Source: Aliiruegeria lutimaris (GTDB taxonomy: Bacteria > Pseudomonadota > Alphaproteobacteria > Rhodobacterales > Rhodobacteraceae). From it: a DNA stretch of 64,000 bases. The stretch lies in NCBI RefSeq assembly GCF_900099935.1, contig NZ_FNEK01000020.1, positions 1 to 64,000 of the forward strand, given 5' to 3'. Under the pieces are notes generated by a model. That model did no database searches. It had not been told where the DNA came from and saw only the letters and a program-made list of their open reading frames with translations. This document shows positions 51,880-61,722 of this stretch, one piece after another (position 1 is the stretch's first letter; each line of letters begins with the position of its first letter). The position numbers and the translations under genes are program-made.

Positions 51880-52380
51880 ATGCCGGGTTCCAAACTTGAT
51901 CCGATCGACCGCCACATCCTCGCCGAGCTGCAGGCTGACGGTCGAATGACCAATGTCGAGCTGGCCCGGCGAGTGGGAATTTCGGCGCCGCCATGCCTGC
52001 GGCGCGTCCGCACGCTCGAGGAATCCGGCTTCATCCGCGGCTACCATGCCGATGTCGATCCGCGCGAGCTGGGTTTCGAGGTCCAGGTCTTTGCCATGGT
52101 CGGTCTCAGCAGCCAGGCCGAAGCGGACCTTTCGGCTTTCGAACAGAAATGTCGTGAATGGCCGCTCGTGCGCGAATGCCACATGCTCAATGGCGAGATC
52201 GACTTCATCCTTAAATGCGTCTCGCCGGACCTGTCGACATTCCAGAGTTTCCTGACCGAGCAATTGACCGCGGCCGCCAATGTGGCGAGCGTCAAGACAT
52301 CGCTTGTTATTCGCGGTGCCAAGAACGAACCGGCCGTTCCTTTCGAGGTCCTTGAAGAGCGACTTAGCCAGACCCCCTGA
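51880..52380 (+). CDS. Lrp/AsnC-family transcriptional regulator
   Basis: 166 aa. The N-terminal HTH (LDPIDRHILAELQADGRMT, VELARRVGISAPPCLRRVRTL) is followed by a RAM effector domain (VFAMVGLSSQAEADL ... VRECHMLNGEIDFILKC). ATG 51880 has GGAGGG upstream; the frame is open further up without a good start. It is divergent from trxB and may control it or amino-acid genes elsewhere. Confidence 0.9.
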   Translation: MPGSKLDPIDRHILAELQADGRMTNVELARRVGISAPPCLRRVRTLEESGFIRGYHADVDPRELGFEVQVFAMVGLSSQAEADLSAFEQKCREWPLVRECHMLNGEIDFILKCVSPDLSTFQSFLTEQLTAAANVASVKTSLVIRGAKNEPAVPFEVLEERLSQTP

Positions 52381-52461
52381 TCTGCGACAGTGAATGATAC
52401 CTGAAATGCGCGGGCCTTGCGTTCTTGAGCTGCGCCGTTATCCGAGCCGTATGTCGCGCGT

Positions 52462-52535
52462 TGGTCGGGGGCTTTGCCCCGAGCGCTCTGACGAGCGCTC
52501 CCCCCCGGGATACTGGACGTCAGAAGAAATCCTGG
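52462..52535. repeat. GC-rich hairpin repeat (Roseobacter intergenic type)
   Basis: CGGGGgctttgCCCCG is followed by two GAGCGCTC palindromes, then CTCCCCCCGGGATACTGG and CAGAAGAAA. This layout recurs between genes in Roseobacter-group genomes as I remember them. It lies after the Lrp gene. Confidence 0.6.
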
Positions 52536-52774
52536 TCCGCACGCCTTCATCTTTCCAAGGAATTCCTCCGCCGGAGGTACGATCCGCAGGGTCGATTGTA
52601 CAGGCTCTGAAACGTGATCGACGTCCAGGGTCCAAAACCGGGTCTCTCAATTTTCTTTCCGGATTCAGGGGCTGTAGGAAAAGCTCGGAACGACCTAAGT
52701 TTCTTAAGATACGTGGAGAATTCTGTTTCTTTGAAGCCTCGTCGACTTGTTTTCCCAGCGAATGAAATGCGCCG

Positions 52775-53203
52775 ATGATCGCTCCGCCGCTGGCGCAGAG
52801 CTACAGCCGGCACATGATCGCCGGCGCGCGGCTGGAAGTGCTTGAAGGCGGCAACAGCCATGACGTTCGGGCCAAATTTGGCGCCGCGCCGGACCGGCGG
52901 TTCCAGTCCTCGAAACCGATTGATGGCATTATCACGCCTTTAACCACATCGGCCATCGTGTCGGTGGTCTCGCTGGAGCGGGCAGGGCGGCGGCTTGGCG
53001 AGGATATTGACCTCGTCTCCAAGGAACCCTCGCCATTTGTGAAGACGTTCCGCGCTCCGATCATGGCTATCCGGGAAGAGCCGATGATTGCGGGGCGCTT
53101 CCTCGCAGAAGCGGTGATGCGCGCGATCGAGTGTCCTGAGATGCCGCCTTTGCGCGCGATGGAGATGGCCCGCGAACCGGAGTCGCAGGATCCCCATTCC
53201 TGA
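52775..53203 (+). pseudogene. LacI-family regulator, C-terminal remnant
   Basis: 142 codons match the effector-binding half of LacI-type regulators: LEVLEGGNSHDVRAKF, PIDGIITPLTTSAIVSVVSL, RAGRRLGEDIDLVSKE and MAGRFLAEA-like MIAGRFLAEAVMRAIE. The DNA-binding N-terminus and the first half of the ligand domain are missing. The preceding sequence is a repeat and non-coding, so it is a truncated relic. Confidence 0.7.
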
Positions 53204-53307
53204 ACGGGTCTGCCGTCTTAATCTATTTGTCCGTCGTGCCGGTATGCTGCCACAAACGGGCCGCGTTTTCCCGCTACCGTAGAACAGGATAGCTTGGGAG
53301 ACGCCCT

Positions 53308-53865
53308 GTGACTACTGACGCACCGCACGCAACTATCGGCCGCAGAATGGCCGTTCCGATGATCGGCCTTGGGGCTGCCTGTTGCAGTTCGGTCGAGTTT
53401 GTGAAGCTCAACTGGCCGGACCTGGCAGCGTTTCCGGGCGCGGCGGGGTCTATCTGCGCGATGTTGGGCGTGCTGTTGCTCTTTCGCAGTCAGCTTCGCG
53501 CGGCAAAGGCGGCGCGGGCAAACCGCGACGGCTGCATTCGCATTTCGCCCTATGTGCCTGAAATGGCGGATGGTTCCAACGGAGCCGAGACGCTCAAGAT
53601 CATTCTGACACCCTCGCCGCAGGTCGTCGTTTCAACGGCTTTTTCGATCGATGCACCGCATGCCCCCGAGACGCAGGAACAGGGGCCGGCTGAAGAAACC
53701 AAACCCGAACGCCCGTTCGCCCATGCGAAACGGCTCGTCTCCCGCCCGCTGGCCACGGCACAGGAAATTGGCGCCGAGTGGTCGCAGGACGTGCAGCTGT
53801 CGGGCCGCGCTCAGGAGCGCCTTGAAGCGGATCCCTTCGTTCGACGGCTGGCCCGGTTGGGTTAG
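53308..53865 (+). CDS. Hypothetical membrane protein
   Basis: 185 aa from GTG 53308. Two short hydrophobic segments (about 14-28 and 42-60) precede a long hydrophilic C-terminus (PETQEQGPAEETKPERP). No family recognised. Its 3' end overlaps the convergent mipZ gene by 4 bp. Confidence 0.6.
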   Translation: MTTDAPHATIGRRMAVPMIGLGAACCSSVEFVKLNWPDLAAFPGAAGSICAMLGVLLLFRSQLRAAKAARANRDGCIRISPYVPEMADGSNGAETLKIILTPSPQVVVSTAFSIDAPHAPETQEQGPAEETKPERPFAHAKRLVSRPLATAQEIGAEWSQDVQLSGRAQERLEADPFVRRLARLG

Positions 53866-54671
53866 AATTTCACCGTTACACCCGGCAGGTTCAGCGTCTT
53901 GATAAGATCGCGCACCTCCTGGCGGGCGGCGATATTGGAGAGGTTCAACCGGTCCGTGCCGGTGTCCCGCAGATCCAGCAAAGTCAGGCCACGCGGGAAC
54001 AGTTCCCGGAAAATCACCCTTTCGCTGAAGCCCGGCGCCACGCGGAACCCGATCCTTTTCGACAGCTTCCCGAGCGCTTCGCCGACCTTGCGCTTGTTGT
54101 GCATCTGCTGTGAGCCAAGGCGGTTCCGGGTGACGATCCAGTCGATCGGGGGCAGGCCCGCCTGCGCGCGGGTCTGGCGCGCCGACCAAACCATTTCCGA
54201 GTAGACCGAGGGCCCGAGAATGGAGCCGTCTTCCGGTCGAGTTCGTGCGAGCAGGTCGAAATCGACGAAGGAGTCATTGAGTGGCGTGATCAGCGTGTCT
54301 GCCATGGCATGGGCCATCTGGCTGAGGCGCGTGTGGGAGCCGGGACAGTCGATCAGGATGAAATCGGACTCCGGTTCCAGCGATTGCACGGCGAGCGCAA
54401 GCCGGTGGTCGTTGATATTTGTCCCCTGCGGTACGTCTTCGGGCGCGATATCGGGCAGGTTCACATAGGCCGGAATCGCCAGCGCGAGGCCTTTCTTTGC
54501 GCAGAAGGCGTGCCGATTCTCAATATAGCGTCCCAGGCTCTGCTGGCGCAGGTCGAGGTCCATCGTGCCGACGCGATGCCCCATCCGTGCAAGTGCGGTG
54601 GACACATGCATGGAGGTCGTGGATTTGCCCGACCCGCCCTTTTCATTTCCCACGACGATGATGTGCGCCAC
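53862..54671 (-). CDS. mipZ: Division-plane positioning ATPase MipZ
   Basis: 269 aa ParA/MinD-like ATPase of alphaproteobacteria. Deviant Walker A GNEKGGSGKSTTSMHV, GTMDLDLRQQSLGRYIENR, switch II ILIDCPGSHTRLSQMAH and DFDLLARTRPEDG are characteristic of MipZ. It forms a polar gradient with ParB and keeps FtsZ at midcell. GTG start with GGAGG 4 nt upstream. Confidence 0.94.
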   Translation of the reverse strand: MAHIIVVGNEKGGSGKSTTSMHVSTALARMGHRVGTMDLDLRQQSLGRYIENRHAFCAKKGLALAIPAYVNLPDIAPEDVPQGTNINDHRLALAVQSLEPESDFILIDCPGSHTRLSQMAHAMADTLITPLNDSFVDFDLLARTRPEDGSILGPSVYSEMVWSARQTRAQAGLPPIDWIVTRNRLGSQQMHNKRKVGEALGKLSKRIGFRVAPGFSERVIFRELFPRGLTLLDLRDTGTDRLNLSNIAARQEVRDLIKTLNLPGVTVKF

Positions 54672-54814
54672 GTTGCCTCCTGCGGTCTCCGTTCCGCCTT
54701 GCGGACCTGCAATGCCACGTGTGAACCGACATTTCCGTGACAGGCTGGTCAGAAGCCGGAGCCTGTGGCTCTACTGCCGGATCGGGGGAAGGAAAAGAGC
54801 AAAAACCGCGTCGT

Positions 54815-54964
54815 TCAGAATGCCCAGCGGACGAGGTAATCCAGCAGCGAAAGCAGCAGGTAGGCGGGAAGCGACAACACGCAGGCGAGCCACAGGGCGC
54901 TGCGAAAAGTCGGGCGGGGCGGCGGCGCTTCGATGCCGCGAACGGGAGCAGGCTTCTGTCTCAT
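54815..54964 (-). CDS. Small membrane protein upstream of mipZ
   Basis: 49 aa. A Pro/Arg-rich N-terminus (RQKPAPVRGIEAPPPRP) is followed by one membrane helix (ALWLACVLSLPAYLLLSLLD). It is on the same strand as mipZ, 143 bp upstream. Coding character is supported by sensible codon use; no family is named. Confidence 0.5.
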   Translation of the reverse strand: MRQKPAPVRGIEAPPPRPTFRSALWLACVLSLPAYLLLSLLDYLVRWAF

Positions 54965-55001
54965 ACAGGCATTAACCATACGTTAGGTTTGCATATGGTT
55001 G

Positions 55002-56000
55002 ATGCTGGTCATGGAGCCTCGATGGATTGAAATATCCCGCCCGTGTCTGCCCGAGGGCGTGCCCGTTCCGATGCAGCAGCATCCGACATACGGCGCGGCA
55101 TGCGCAACGCTTGGGTCCAGCTTGCGGTATTTCGAAATGCGCAACCATGCCGGCCGGTTGCTTGGAGCCGCGCAGGTTCTCGAACGCCCGGTTCCCCTGC
55201 TTGGGCGTGCGGCGTTGCTCTCGCGCGGGCCGGTCTGGGCCGAGTTGGTACCGCCTTCTGTCCGACGCGATGGTTTGTTGTCCCTGCTGAAGCGACTCAA
55301 GCAGGATCATCGTATCGTCGCGGCCACGCCGGAGCCCTGTGAAGGAGCAGATCCGCTGGCAGGGAGCGGTTGGCTGAAGGCCGTTACCCCCTGCCACCTG
55401 GCGCGGTTGGATCTGAGTGCCGACGTGGCGGCGATGCGTGCCCGGCAGCACGGAAAGTGGCGCAATCGGCTGGTGAGGGCCGAGGGGGCGGGCCTGGAGG
55501 TTTGTCAGACGCCGATGTCGGAGAATCCGGGCCATTGGTTATTGATGAAGGAGGCCGATCAGGCCTGCGCCCGCCGCTATCGCCGACTTCCACCGGCTTT
55601 CACCGCGGCCTGGGTGCAGCAGGGCGGAAAGAAATCCGCTCGGCTTTTCACCGCGCAAAAGGATGGTGAGCCCGTTGCGGCCATGCTGTTCCTTCTGCAT
55701 GGCACCAGCGCGACCTATCATGTCGGCTGGTCCGGGCCCGAAGGACGGCGGGTCGGGGCGCATAACCTGTTGTTGTGGGGCGCACAAAACTGGTTGGCAG
55801 CGCGCGGCATGCGCCAGTTGGACCTCGACCTCATCGACACCCGCAACACGCCCGGCATTGCCCGGTTCAAGCTCGGGAGCGGGGCGGATGTCGTCGCCCT
55901 GGGTGCGACACGGCTATCTGCACCGGGGACCCGCTTCTTTGCGCCGCGTTCCCGGAAGGTCGAAAGCCGCGCTTCCATTGGTCAGGAAGCGCGCCCTTGA
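55002..56000 (+). CDS. GNAT/FemAB-like acetyltransferase
   Basis: 332 aa. MRARQHGKWRNRLVRAEGAG and LFLLHGTSATYHVGWSGPEG with AHNLLLWGAQNWLAARGM match the BioF2-like/FemAB double-GNAT family. ATG 55002 or 55011 could be the start; neither has a strong Shine-Dalgarno. Predicted to transfer an acyl or aminoacyl group to an unknown acceptor. Confidence 0.78.
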   Translation: MLVMEPRWIEISRPCLPEGVPVPMQQHPTYGAACATLGSSLRYFEMRNHAGRLLGAAQVLERPVPLLGRAALLSRGPVWAELVPPSVRRDGLLSLLKRLKQDHRIVAATPEPCEGADPLAGSGWLKAVTPCHLARLDLSADVAAMRARQHGKWRNRLVRAEGAGLEVCQTPMSENPGHWLLMKEADQACARRYRRLPPAFTAAWVQQGGKKSARLFTAQKDGEPVAAMLFLLHGTSATYHVGWSGPEGRRVGAHNLLLWGAQNWLAARGMRQLDLDLIDTRNTPGIARFKLGSGADVVALGATRLSAPGTRFFAPRSRKVESRASIGQEARP

Positions 56001-56035
56001 CTTAGGTGAGTTCCGTGCCTGTCTGCGTTCTCGTC

Positions 56036-57076
56036 TCAACCAGCCTGGCGGAGATAGGCAACCAGAATGTCCCGGGCGGCCTGTAGGTCGCGCCGGTCGA
56101 CCATCTCGGTAACCGTGTGGATATAGCGCGTGCCGACCACGATGCCGACCGCGCGGGCACCTGCCGCCGCTTGCTGGGCCGCCGCGCCATCCTGCCCGCC
56201 GGCCCGCAGCATCGTGCGCTGGAAGGGTATGTTCTGCGCGCGGGCCAGCGCGTCGAACTCCGCCACGAGCGCCTTGTCGGCAATGAAGGACGTGTCGCGG
56301 ACATGCAGGCCGAAGCCCTTGCCCTGCTCGGTCGTGCGGTCCTGTTCGGGCACGCCCGGCGTGTCGCAGGCCAGCGTCGTGTCGATGCCAAGCCCGATAT
56401 CGGGTTGAACGCGGAAAGCGGCCGTGCGGGCCCCGCGCAGGCCTACCTCTTCCTGGCTGGTGAAGGCGACGTGGATCTCGGCTTCGTTGGCTGTCTCGGC
56501 CAGCCCCCGGATCGCTTCGATCCCCAGCCAGCAGGCAACGCGGTTGTCCAGCGCCTTGGAGACGAATTTCTTTCCCATCTCAAGGAAAGGCTCGTCCATG
56601 ACGACCATATCGCCGACCTTGACCTTCTCTATGGCGGCCTCGCCAAGCCCGGTATCGACGATGAACTCGTGGACTTCCGGCACCTTCTTGCGATCTTCCT
56701 GCTTGGTGATGTGCACGCCCGGCCCGGCCGGGTTCATCACACCCTTAAGATCACCGCTATCGGTGCAGACCAGCACGCGGCGGGCAAAGAGCGTGCGCGG
56801 GTCGAACCCACCGACGGGCTGGAGATAGAGAAAACCCTCCTTGGAGATGTGGCTGACGAGAAAGCCGATCTCGTCCATGTGGCAGAGAAGCATGATCCGG
56901 GTCGGCGTCTCCGTGCCGCCGCGCGAATCTCGCCGGCAGAGCAGCGAGCCCATCGGGTCGGTTTCGACGTGATCGAAAAGCCCTTCGGTTTCCTTGAGGA
57001 TTAGGTTGCGGACGCGCTCTTCATGGCCCGGAACGCCGGGAGTTTCGCAAAGGCGCTTGAGTAGATCTGTGTTCAT
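56036..57076 (-). CDS. M42-family metallopeptidase (glutamyl aminopeptidase/endoglucanase-like)
   Basis: 346 aa. Binuclear metal residues are visible in LLCHMDEIGF (His, Asp), ALDNRVACWLG (Asp), FTSQEEVGLRGA (catalytic Glu pair), and GLGIDTTLACDTPG (Asp). VGTRYIHTVTEMVD supplies the last His. Cytosolic aminopeptidase; full length and intact. Confidence 0.92.
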   Translation of the reverse strand: MNTDLLKRLCETPGVPGHEERVRNLILKETEGLFDHVETDPMGSLLCRRDSRGGTETPTRIMLLCHMDEIGFLVSHISKEGFLYLQPVGGFDPRTLFARRVLVCTDSGDLKGVMNPAGPGVHITKQEDRKKVPEVHEFIVDTGLGEAAIEKVKVGDMVVMDEPFLEMGKKFVSKALDNRVACWLGIEAIRGLAETANEAEIHVAFTSQEEVGLRGARTAAFRVQPDIGLGIDTTLACDTPGVPEQDRTTEQGKGFGLHVRDTSFIADKALVAEFDALARAQNIPFQRTMLRAGGQDGAAAQQAAAGARAVGIVVGTRYIHTVTEMVDRRDLQAARDILVAYLRQAG

Positions 57077-57260
57077 GTCATCTCCAGGGGACGGCGTCGT
57101 CTTTCAGAACTGGAATAGGTGGCCGCACGGCGTTCTGCAACACGGGCCGAAAGCGGAGGTCCAAGGCGGAGGCTTGCCGCCGGCCAGAGGCCGAGCGGCG
57201 GTGGCGCCGCTGGCGCGGCGTGCGCCTGCGGCACGCTCAAGGCTGAAAACGCCGGAACGA

Positions 57261-57288
57261 AAAACGCCGCCCCCAAGGGAGCGGCGTC
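57261..57288 (-). terminator. Terminator after rpmE
   Basis: On the minus strand an ACGCCGC...GCGGCGT hairpin is followed by TTTTT, 25 bp after the rpmE stop. It ends the ribosomal transcription unit. Confidence 0.8.
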
Positions 57289-57313
57289 CTGCACTGTCCA
57301 TGGTCTGTGGCTC

Positions 57314-57535
57314 TTAGAAGCCCAGGCCTTCGTATTTCTTCTTGAACTTGGAAACGCGGCCGCCGGTATCCATCAGCTTGGCCGAGCCGCCCGTCCAGGC
57401 GGGGTGAACGGAGGGGTCGATATCCAGCGCCAGCTGGTCGCCTTCCTTGCCCCAGGTCGATTTCATCTGAACCACGGTACCATCGGTCATCTTGACGTCG
57501 ATGAGGTGGTATTCGGGATGAATGTCTTTTTTCAT
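57314..57535 (-). CDS. rpmE: 50S ribosomal protein L31
   Basis: 73 aa. [19 protein letters not shown] and [11 protein letters not shown] with [15 protein letters not shown] are L31 signatures. The four-cysteine zinc set of C+ L31 is absent, so this is the zinc-free kind. A second ATG immediately upstream (57538) is possible. GGAGAC precedes it. It follows rplS by 8 bp. Confidence 0.95.
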   Translation of the reverse strand: MKKDIHPEYHLIDVKMTDGTVVQMKSTWGKEGDQLALDIDPSVHPAWTGGSAKLMDTGGRVSKFKKKYEGLGF

Positions 57536-57546
57536 CATCCGTCTCC

Positions 57547-57918
57547 TTACGACTTGGGCTTGTATGTGTTGTCTTCCGCGATACGGGCCGACTTGCCGCG
57601 GCGCGAACGCAGGTAGTAGAGCTTGGCGCGGCGCACACGGCCACGGCGCACGACGGTGATGCTCTCGATATTCGTCGAATAAAGCGGGAAGACACGCTCC
57701 ACGCCTTCGCCGAAGGAAATCTTGCGAACAGTGAAAGAACCGGCGACGCCGGCGCCATTCTTGCGCGAGATGCAGACGCCTTCGTAGTTCTGCACCCGGC
57801 TCCGCGAGCCTTCGGTCACCTTGTAGCCGACGCGAATGGTATCGCCGGCCTTGAAGTCGGGAATCTCCTTCCCGAGGGAGGCGATCTGTTCCGCCTCCAG
57901 TTGTGCGATCAGATCCAT
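57547..57918 (-). CDS. rplS: 50S ribosomal protein L19
   Basis: 123 aa. [58 protein letters not shown] and [19 protein letters not shown] are diagnostic. Full length; cotranscribed with rpmE. Confidence 0.97.
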   Translation of the reverse strand: MDLIAQLEAEQIASLGKEIPDFKAGDTIRVGYKVTEGSRSRVQNYEGVCISRKNGAGVAGSFTVRKISFGEGVERVFPLYSTNIESITVVRRGRVRRAKLYYLRSRRGKSARIAEDNTYKPKS

Positions 57919-58186
57919 CTGAAACGCTCCTCTACTGCTTGCGGTTGATCCGCAAAGTGATTTCCGCGCCCGGAGCTCCTGGTCTTCATCGGGTCCGCTG
58001 TTGCGCCCGCCGGAGGTCAGGTCATCATTCCTTGGTCGGTGTTGCCGTTCAGCCGGTGGGATGGGGCCGAAGAAGACCCGCCCGTTCGATCCGGCCGCAA
58101 CGACACAACCATCCGAGTCGGTTTCCCGATCAGATGGCGCTGTTTAGGCAAGGGCGTGCCTTATTGCAAGCCCGTTGCGCTGTTCG
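57919..58186. other. Gap upstream of rplS
   Basis: No gene seen; probably a leader or promoter for rplS-rpmE. Confidence 0.35.
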
Positions 58187-58510
58187 TCATTCCATGAGTT
58201 GCCGCAGCACGGTTTCGCCGATCAGCATTTGCGGAGTCGTATTGGTGAATTTCTGAATGTCGTCCAGCACCGGCCCCGCCTTGGCCATGGCTGCGTCGAG
58301 GTCAGAGGGCTCGTTGAACGTCATGGTGGCGATTGCGTAGAACGGCGGCGGCACGTCCTGACCGCCGGCCAGTCCCCTGCTCACGGAGACAGCAGTCATA
58401 TGTTCGCCGAAGTACTTCTTCACAAGTGGCATATGGGTGCCGAGGTAATAGTCGAAATCGAAATTGGTTTCGTCCGTGATCGGATAGATCACCTGAAGCG
58501 TCAATGGCAT
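58187..58510 (-). CDS. EthD-domain protein
   Basis: 107 aa ferredoxin-like alpha-beta barrel. LQVIYPITDETNFDFDYYLG, HMPLVKKYFGEHMTAVSVSR and PPPFYAIATMTF are typical of EthD-type proteins. ATG 58510 is preceded by AAAAGGGAGG. Function unknown; it interrupts the ribosomal cluster between trmD and rplS. Confidence 0.83.
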   Translation of the reverse strand: MPLTLQVIYPITDETNFDFDYYLGTHMPLVKKYFGEHMTAVSVSRGLAGGQDVPPPFYAIATMTFNEPSDLDAAMAKAGPVLDDIQKFTNTTPQMLIGETVLRQLME

Positions 58511-58564
58511 GATTGCCTCCCTTTTATTCGGGCAGCATAACACGAAAATCGTTTGCCCGTCGCC

Positions 58565-59374
58565 TCAATCCTTCCGGTGCCGGGCCAACCAGGCCTCCCA
58601 GAGATCGGGCCGTCGTTCCTGCGTCAACGCCTTGGCCTGTTCGCGCCGCCATTCCTCGATCCGCGCGTGATGGCCGGAGAGCAAAACCTCCGGCACCGTG
58701 CGCCCTTGCCAGTCATTCGGACGGGTGAATTGCGGGTGCTCCAGCAAGCCGTCCGAAAAGCTCTCCTCCTCGGTCGAGGCTTGGTTGCCCAGAACGCCGG
58801 GAAGCAGCCGCACGGTGGCGTCGATCATCGCCTGTGCGGCAATCTCACCGCCGGTCAGCACGAAATCTCCCAGCGAGACTTCCTCGACTTCGTAGGCATC
58901 CAGAACCCGCTGGTCCACACCCTCGAACCGGCCACAGAGCATGGTTATCCCTTCGGTCGCGGCCCAGCGGCGGGCGGTGGCCTGATCGAAGCGGCGCCCG
59001 CGCGGGCTCAGGTAGACCACCGGCCAGCGGGCCCGGTCGCGGGGCGTGTCGCGGGCAGCCTCATTCAGCGCCTTGGCCACGACATCGGGGCGCAGCACCA
59101 TGCCGGCGCCGCCTCCCGTGGGCGTGTCGTCCACGTTGCGGTGCCGGCCCTCGCCAAAGGGACGAAGGTCGATCGTTTTCAGCGCCCAGAGGCCGTCCTG
59201 CAGCGCCTTGCCGGTCAGGCTCTCGCCGAGCACACCGGGAAAGGCGCCGGGAAAAAGCGTGATGATCTTGGCGCACCACGCACCCTGCAGGCGCGGGTTG
59301 GGGTCCATCAGGTCGCGCGGGACGAGGCTGGCGCGGATCGACAGGCGTCCGTGGGATTTGGGCCCGTCAGTCAT
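58565..59374 (-). CDS. trmD: tRNA (guanine-N1)-methyltransferase
   Basis: 269 aa SPOUT enzyme with the trefoil knot: GGGAGMVLRPDV, VYLSPRGRRFDQ, MLCGRFEGVDQRVLD and SLGDFVLTGGEIAAQAMIDA. Methylates G37 of tRNAs reading CNN codons to prevent frameshifting. The N-terminus is about 30 residues longer than the E. coli enzyme. Starts 5 bp after the upstream gene's stop. Confidence 0.96.
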   Translation of the reverse strand: MTDGPKSHGRLSIRASLVPRDLMDPNPRLQGAWCAKIITLFPGAFPGVLGESLTGKALQDGLWALKTIDLRPFGEGRHRNVDDTPTGGGAGMVLRPDVVAKALNEAARDTPRDRARWPVVYLSPRGRRFDQATARRWAATEGITMLCGRFEGVDQRVLDAYEVEEVSLGDFVLTGGEIAAQAMIDATVRLLPGVLGNQASTEEESFSDGLLEHPQFTRPNDWQGRTVPEVLLSGHHARIEEWRREQAKALTQERRPDLWEAWLARHRKD

Positions 59375-59379
59375 GGCTC

Positions 59380-60300
59380 TCACTCATATCCATTCATCAT
59401 CCGTTCGAGATCTTCGCGCCGCTGCGCCAGCGAGACCAATGCCTCCGACAGATCGGGTTCCGCCGTGGCTATCTGGTCCGAGATCTCCAGCATCCGCGAA
59501 ATTTTGGGCAGGTCCCCGAGCAAATGCGGGGTTTCATTCAGCAGCGCCTCGGCCCGCGCGAGGAAATGCGCCAGCGTCACCACATCGGCCGCTTCGACAA
59601 TCAGGTCGAAGAGCTGCGCCATGAAGTGCTGGGCATAAGCGGCTTCGGCGAAATCCGTGTCGAAGGCCAGCACAAGCGCCGCGTGCCGGTCCCGCCGGGC
59701 ACCGGTCCGCCGTGCGCGTTGAAGCAGATCTGGGAACAGTAGCGAGGGGCTCACGGTTTCCGGCACCGGCAGCACGATCCGGGCCAGATCGTTTTGCGCG
59801 GCACCCTCGGCGGGCAGGGCATCGAGCCGTCCGAACATTTCCGCGATCTCCTCGACCGCCTCGGGCAGCGGAATTTGGTCGCGTTCGTCCAGAAGCACCT
59901 CCGCGTCGTCGGCAAATTCGTTCAGCTTCTTGAGCGCCTGTTCGACAATTGCCTCGGCCTCGGCTTCCGCGCGGGGACGCCAGAGGATGCGGCCAAGTGC
60001 GATACCGCCCAGTCCCAAAACGATCCATCCCATGAGCGGCGCGGTTGCCTCGATGCCGAGCAAGGCGCGAAGAAGGTGGCCAACCCCGAGACAGGCCGAA
60101 GCAAGCGCGAAATGCACCATCAGCGTCGGCAGGACCATCGCCGGGCCATCGCGAAACGGCTCGAACTTCATCACGGCGACCCAGAGGAAGAACAGAGCGG
60201 TAAAGGCCAGCACCGCGATATAGGGCGCGCCGGTCATCCCGGCGCCGATGGGGGCGGCATAGAAGAGCGCGCCGGCGATCCCCAGCCCCCAGTATTTCAT
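59380..60300 (-). CDS. Hypothetical membrane protein in the trmD cluster
   Basis: 306 aa. Four hydrophobic helices in the first 105 residues ([69 protein letters not shown]) precede a long acidic, helical cytoplasmic domain rich in Leu/Glu. No named family. It overlaps rimM by 4 bp and abuts trmD, so it is part of the ribosomal operon. Confidence 0.75.
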   Translation of the reverse strand: MKYWGLGIAGALFYAAPIGAGMTGAPYIAVLAFTALFFLWVAVMKFEPFRDGPAMVLPTLMVHFALASACLGVGHLLRALLGIEATAPLMGWIVLGLGGIALGRILWRPRAEAEAEAIVEQALKKLNEFADDAEVLLDERDQIPLPEAVEEIAEMFGRLDALPAEGAAQNDLARIVLPVPETVSPSLLFPDLLQRARRTGARRDRHAALVLAFDTDFAEAAYAQHFMAQLFDLIVEAADVVTLAHFLARAEALLNETPHLLGDLPKISRMLEISDQIATAEPDLSEALVSLAQRREDLERMMNGYE

Positions 60301-60803
60301 TCGAAGAGGCCCTCGGGCGGATCGGCAACGATCCGGCCCGACGCGATATCGACCGTCGGAACGGCCTCGCGCGTGAAGGGCAGCAGAACGGTCGTCTTCA
60401 GCCCGGGGCCGTGGATCTCCAGCATGTCGCCGGCGCCGAATTCCTGCACCGCGCGCACCGTTCCCAGAAGGTTGCCGCCGGTGTCACGGACCTCAAGTCC
60501 GATCAGGTCCGCATGGTAGAATTCGTCTTCCGGCAGTTCCGGCATCCGGTGCCGGTCGGCCATCAGGCGGACACCCTTGAGCGCGTCCGCCTGTTCCTTC
60601 GTCGCGATCCCGTTCAGGCGCACGGCAAGGCCGTTCTTCACGGGACGGGAGATCTCCACCGTGAAGGCGCGCGCGCCGTCTTCGGTGAAAAGCTCCCCGT
60701 AGGAAGCGATATCCTCGGGAATGGCGCAGAAGCTCTTGAGCCGCACCTCTCCCTTGACGCCGAATGCGCCCGCGATGGCGCCGACACAAACACGATCAGC
60801 CAT
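60297..60803 (-). CDS. rimM: 16S rRNA processing protein RimM
   Basis: 168 aa. [21 protein letters not shown] is the RimM N-terminal domain; [14 protein letters not shown] and [20 protein letters not shown] form the PRC-barrel. Assists 30S maturation. It overlaps the small upstream frame by 8 bp. Confidence 0.95.
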   Translation of the reverse strand: MADRVCVGAIAGAFGVKGEVRLKSFCAIPEDIASYGELFTEDGARAFTVEISRPVKNGLAVRLNGIATKEQADALKGVRLMADRHRMPELPEDEFYHADLIGLEVRDTGGNLLGTVRAVQEFGAGDMLEIHGPGLKTTVLLPFTREAVPTVDIASGRIVADPPEGLFE

Positions 60804-60948
60804 CTCGCATCACTCCCTCGCACAGGCCGCGCGCACCGATCCGGCCACCGGCATCGAGGCAGCGGTCGTCCATGACGATCCGATGCGCCTCGATCCCGCA
60901 CCAGAGGCCAACGCCGAAAAGCGTGCCCCAGATGGCCAGCCGGATCAT
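60796..60948 (-). CDS. Small membrane-associated protein between rpsP and rimM
   Basis: 50 aa. An N-terminal hydrophobic helix ([19 protein letters not shown]) is followed by a short tail with two cysteines ([16 protein letters not shown]). It overlaps rimM by 8 bp and follows rpsP by 24 bp on the same strand, so translation as part of the operon is likely. Confidence 0.6.
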   Translation of the reverse strand: MIRLAIWGTLFGVGLWCGIEAHRIVMDDRCLDAGGRIGARGLCEGVMRDG

Positions 60949-60972
60949 GCTCGCAGAGCCTTGACGTGCCGA

Positions 60973-61371
60973 TTACTCGGCAGTGGTTTCCTCGGCAGGA
61001 GCCGCGGTTTCGGCGGCAGCGGCCTCGGCAGCTTCGGCGGCCTTGGCGGCTTTCTCTTCAGCGCGCTCGACGGCTTTCTTGCCAGGCTTCGCCTTGTTGG
61101 GGTTGTTGCGCTCGGACTTCTCGCGAATGCCGGCGGCTTCGAGGAAGCGCACGATGCGGTCGGTCGGCTGCGCGCCCTGGTCGAGCCAGTACTGAACGCG
61201 CTCGATGTCCATCTTCACGCGATCCTCGGAATCCTTCGGCAGGAGCGGGTTGTAGGTGCCCAGCTTCTCGATGAAGCGGCCATCGCGAGCCATGCGCGAG
61301 TCGGCGGCGACGATGGAGTAGTAGGGGCGCTTCTTGGAGCCGCCACGGGCGAGACGGATTTTCATGGCCAT
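60973..61371 (-). CDS. rpsP: 30S ribosomal protein S16
   Basis: 132 aa. [40 protein letters not shown] and [15 protein letters not shown] are the S16 core. The C-terminal 40 residues are an Ala/Glu-rich extension common in alphaproteobacteria. First of rpsP-(small gene)-rimM-...-trmD. Confidence 0.97.
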   Translation of the reverse strand: MAMKIRLARGGSKKRPYYSIVAADSRMARDGRFIEKLGTYNPLLPKDSEDRVKMDIERVQYWLDQGAQPTDRIVRFLEAAGIREKSERNNPNKAKPGKKAVERAEEKAAKAAEAAEAAAAETAAPAEETTAE

Positions 61372-61419
61372 TGTTGTTTTCTCCTTTGAATGGCTTTGAT
61401 TTGGTCGGTTAACCGACTG

Positions 61420-61722
61420 TCATTCCTGGTGTTTCTTGTGATGACGGATGACTTCCTGAATGATGAAGTTCAGGAAAGCCTTGGCGAAATCGGGGTCCAG
61501 GTCGGCCTCTTTCGCCAGATCTTCGAGCCGTTCGATCTGCGCGGCCTCGCGCGAGGGATCGGACGGGGGAAGGTCGTGTTCGGCCTTGAGCTTGCCCACG
61601 GCCTGGGTGTGGGCAAAGCGCTCGGCCAGCGTGTAGACGAGGATCGCATCGAGCCGGTCGATGCTGTTGCGGTGCTCTTTGAGCAACTCCGCAGCCTTTG
61701 CAACGGCATCAGTCAATGGCAT
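61420..61722 (-). CDS. Chorismate mutase (AroQ type)
   Basis: 100 aa all-helical AroQ domain. LLKEHRNSIDRLDAILVYTL, ERFAHTQAVGKLKAEHDLPP and DPSREAAQIERLEDLAKEAD fit the active-site layout (Arg, Lys, Glu). Converts chorismate to prephenate. ATG 61722 overlaps the end of the GNAT gene by 14 bp. Confidence 0.9.
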   Translation of the reverse strand: MPLTDAVAKAAELLKEHRNSIDRLDAILVYTLAERFAHTQAVGKLKAEHDLPPSDPSREAAQIERLEDLAKEADLDPDFAKAFLNFIIQEVIRHHKKHQE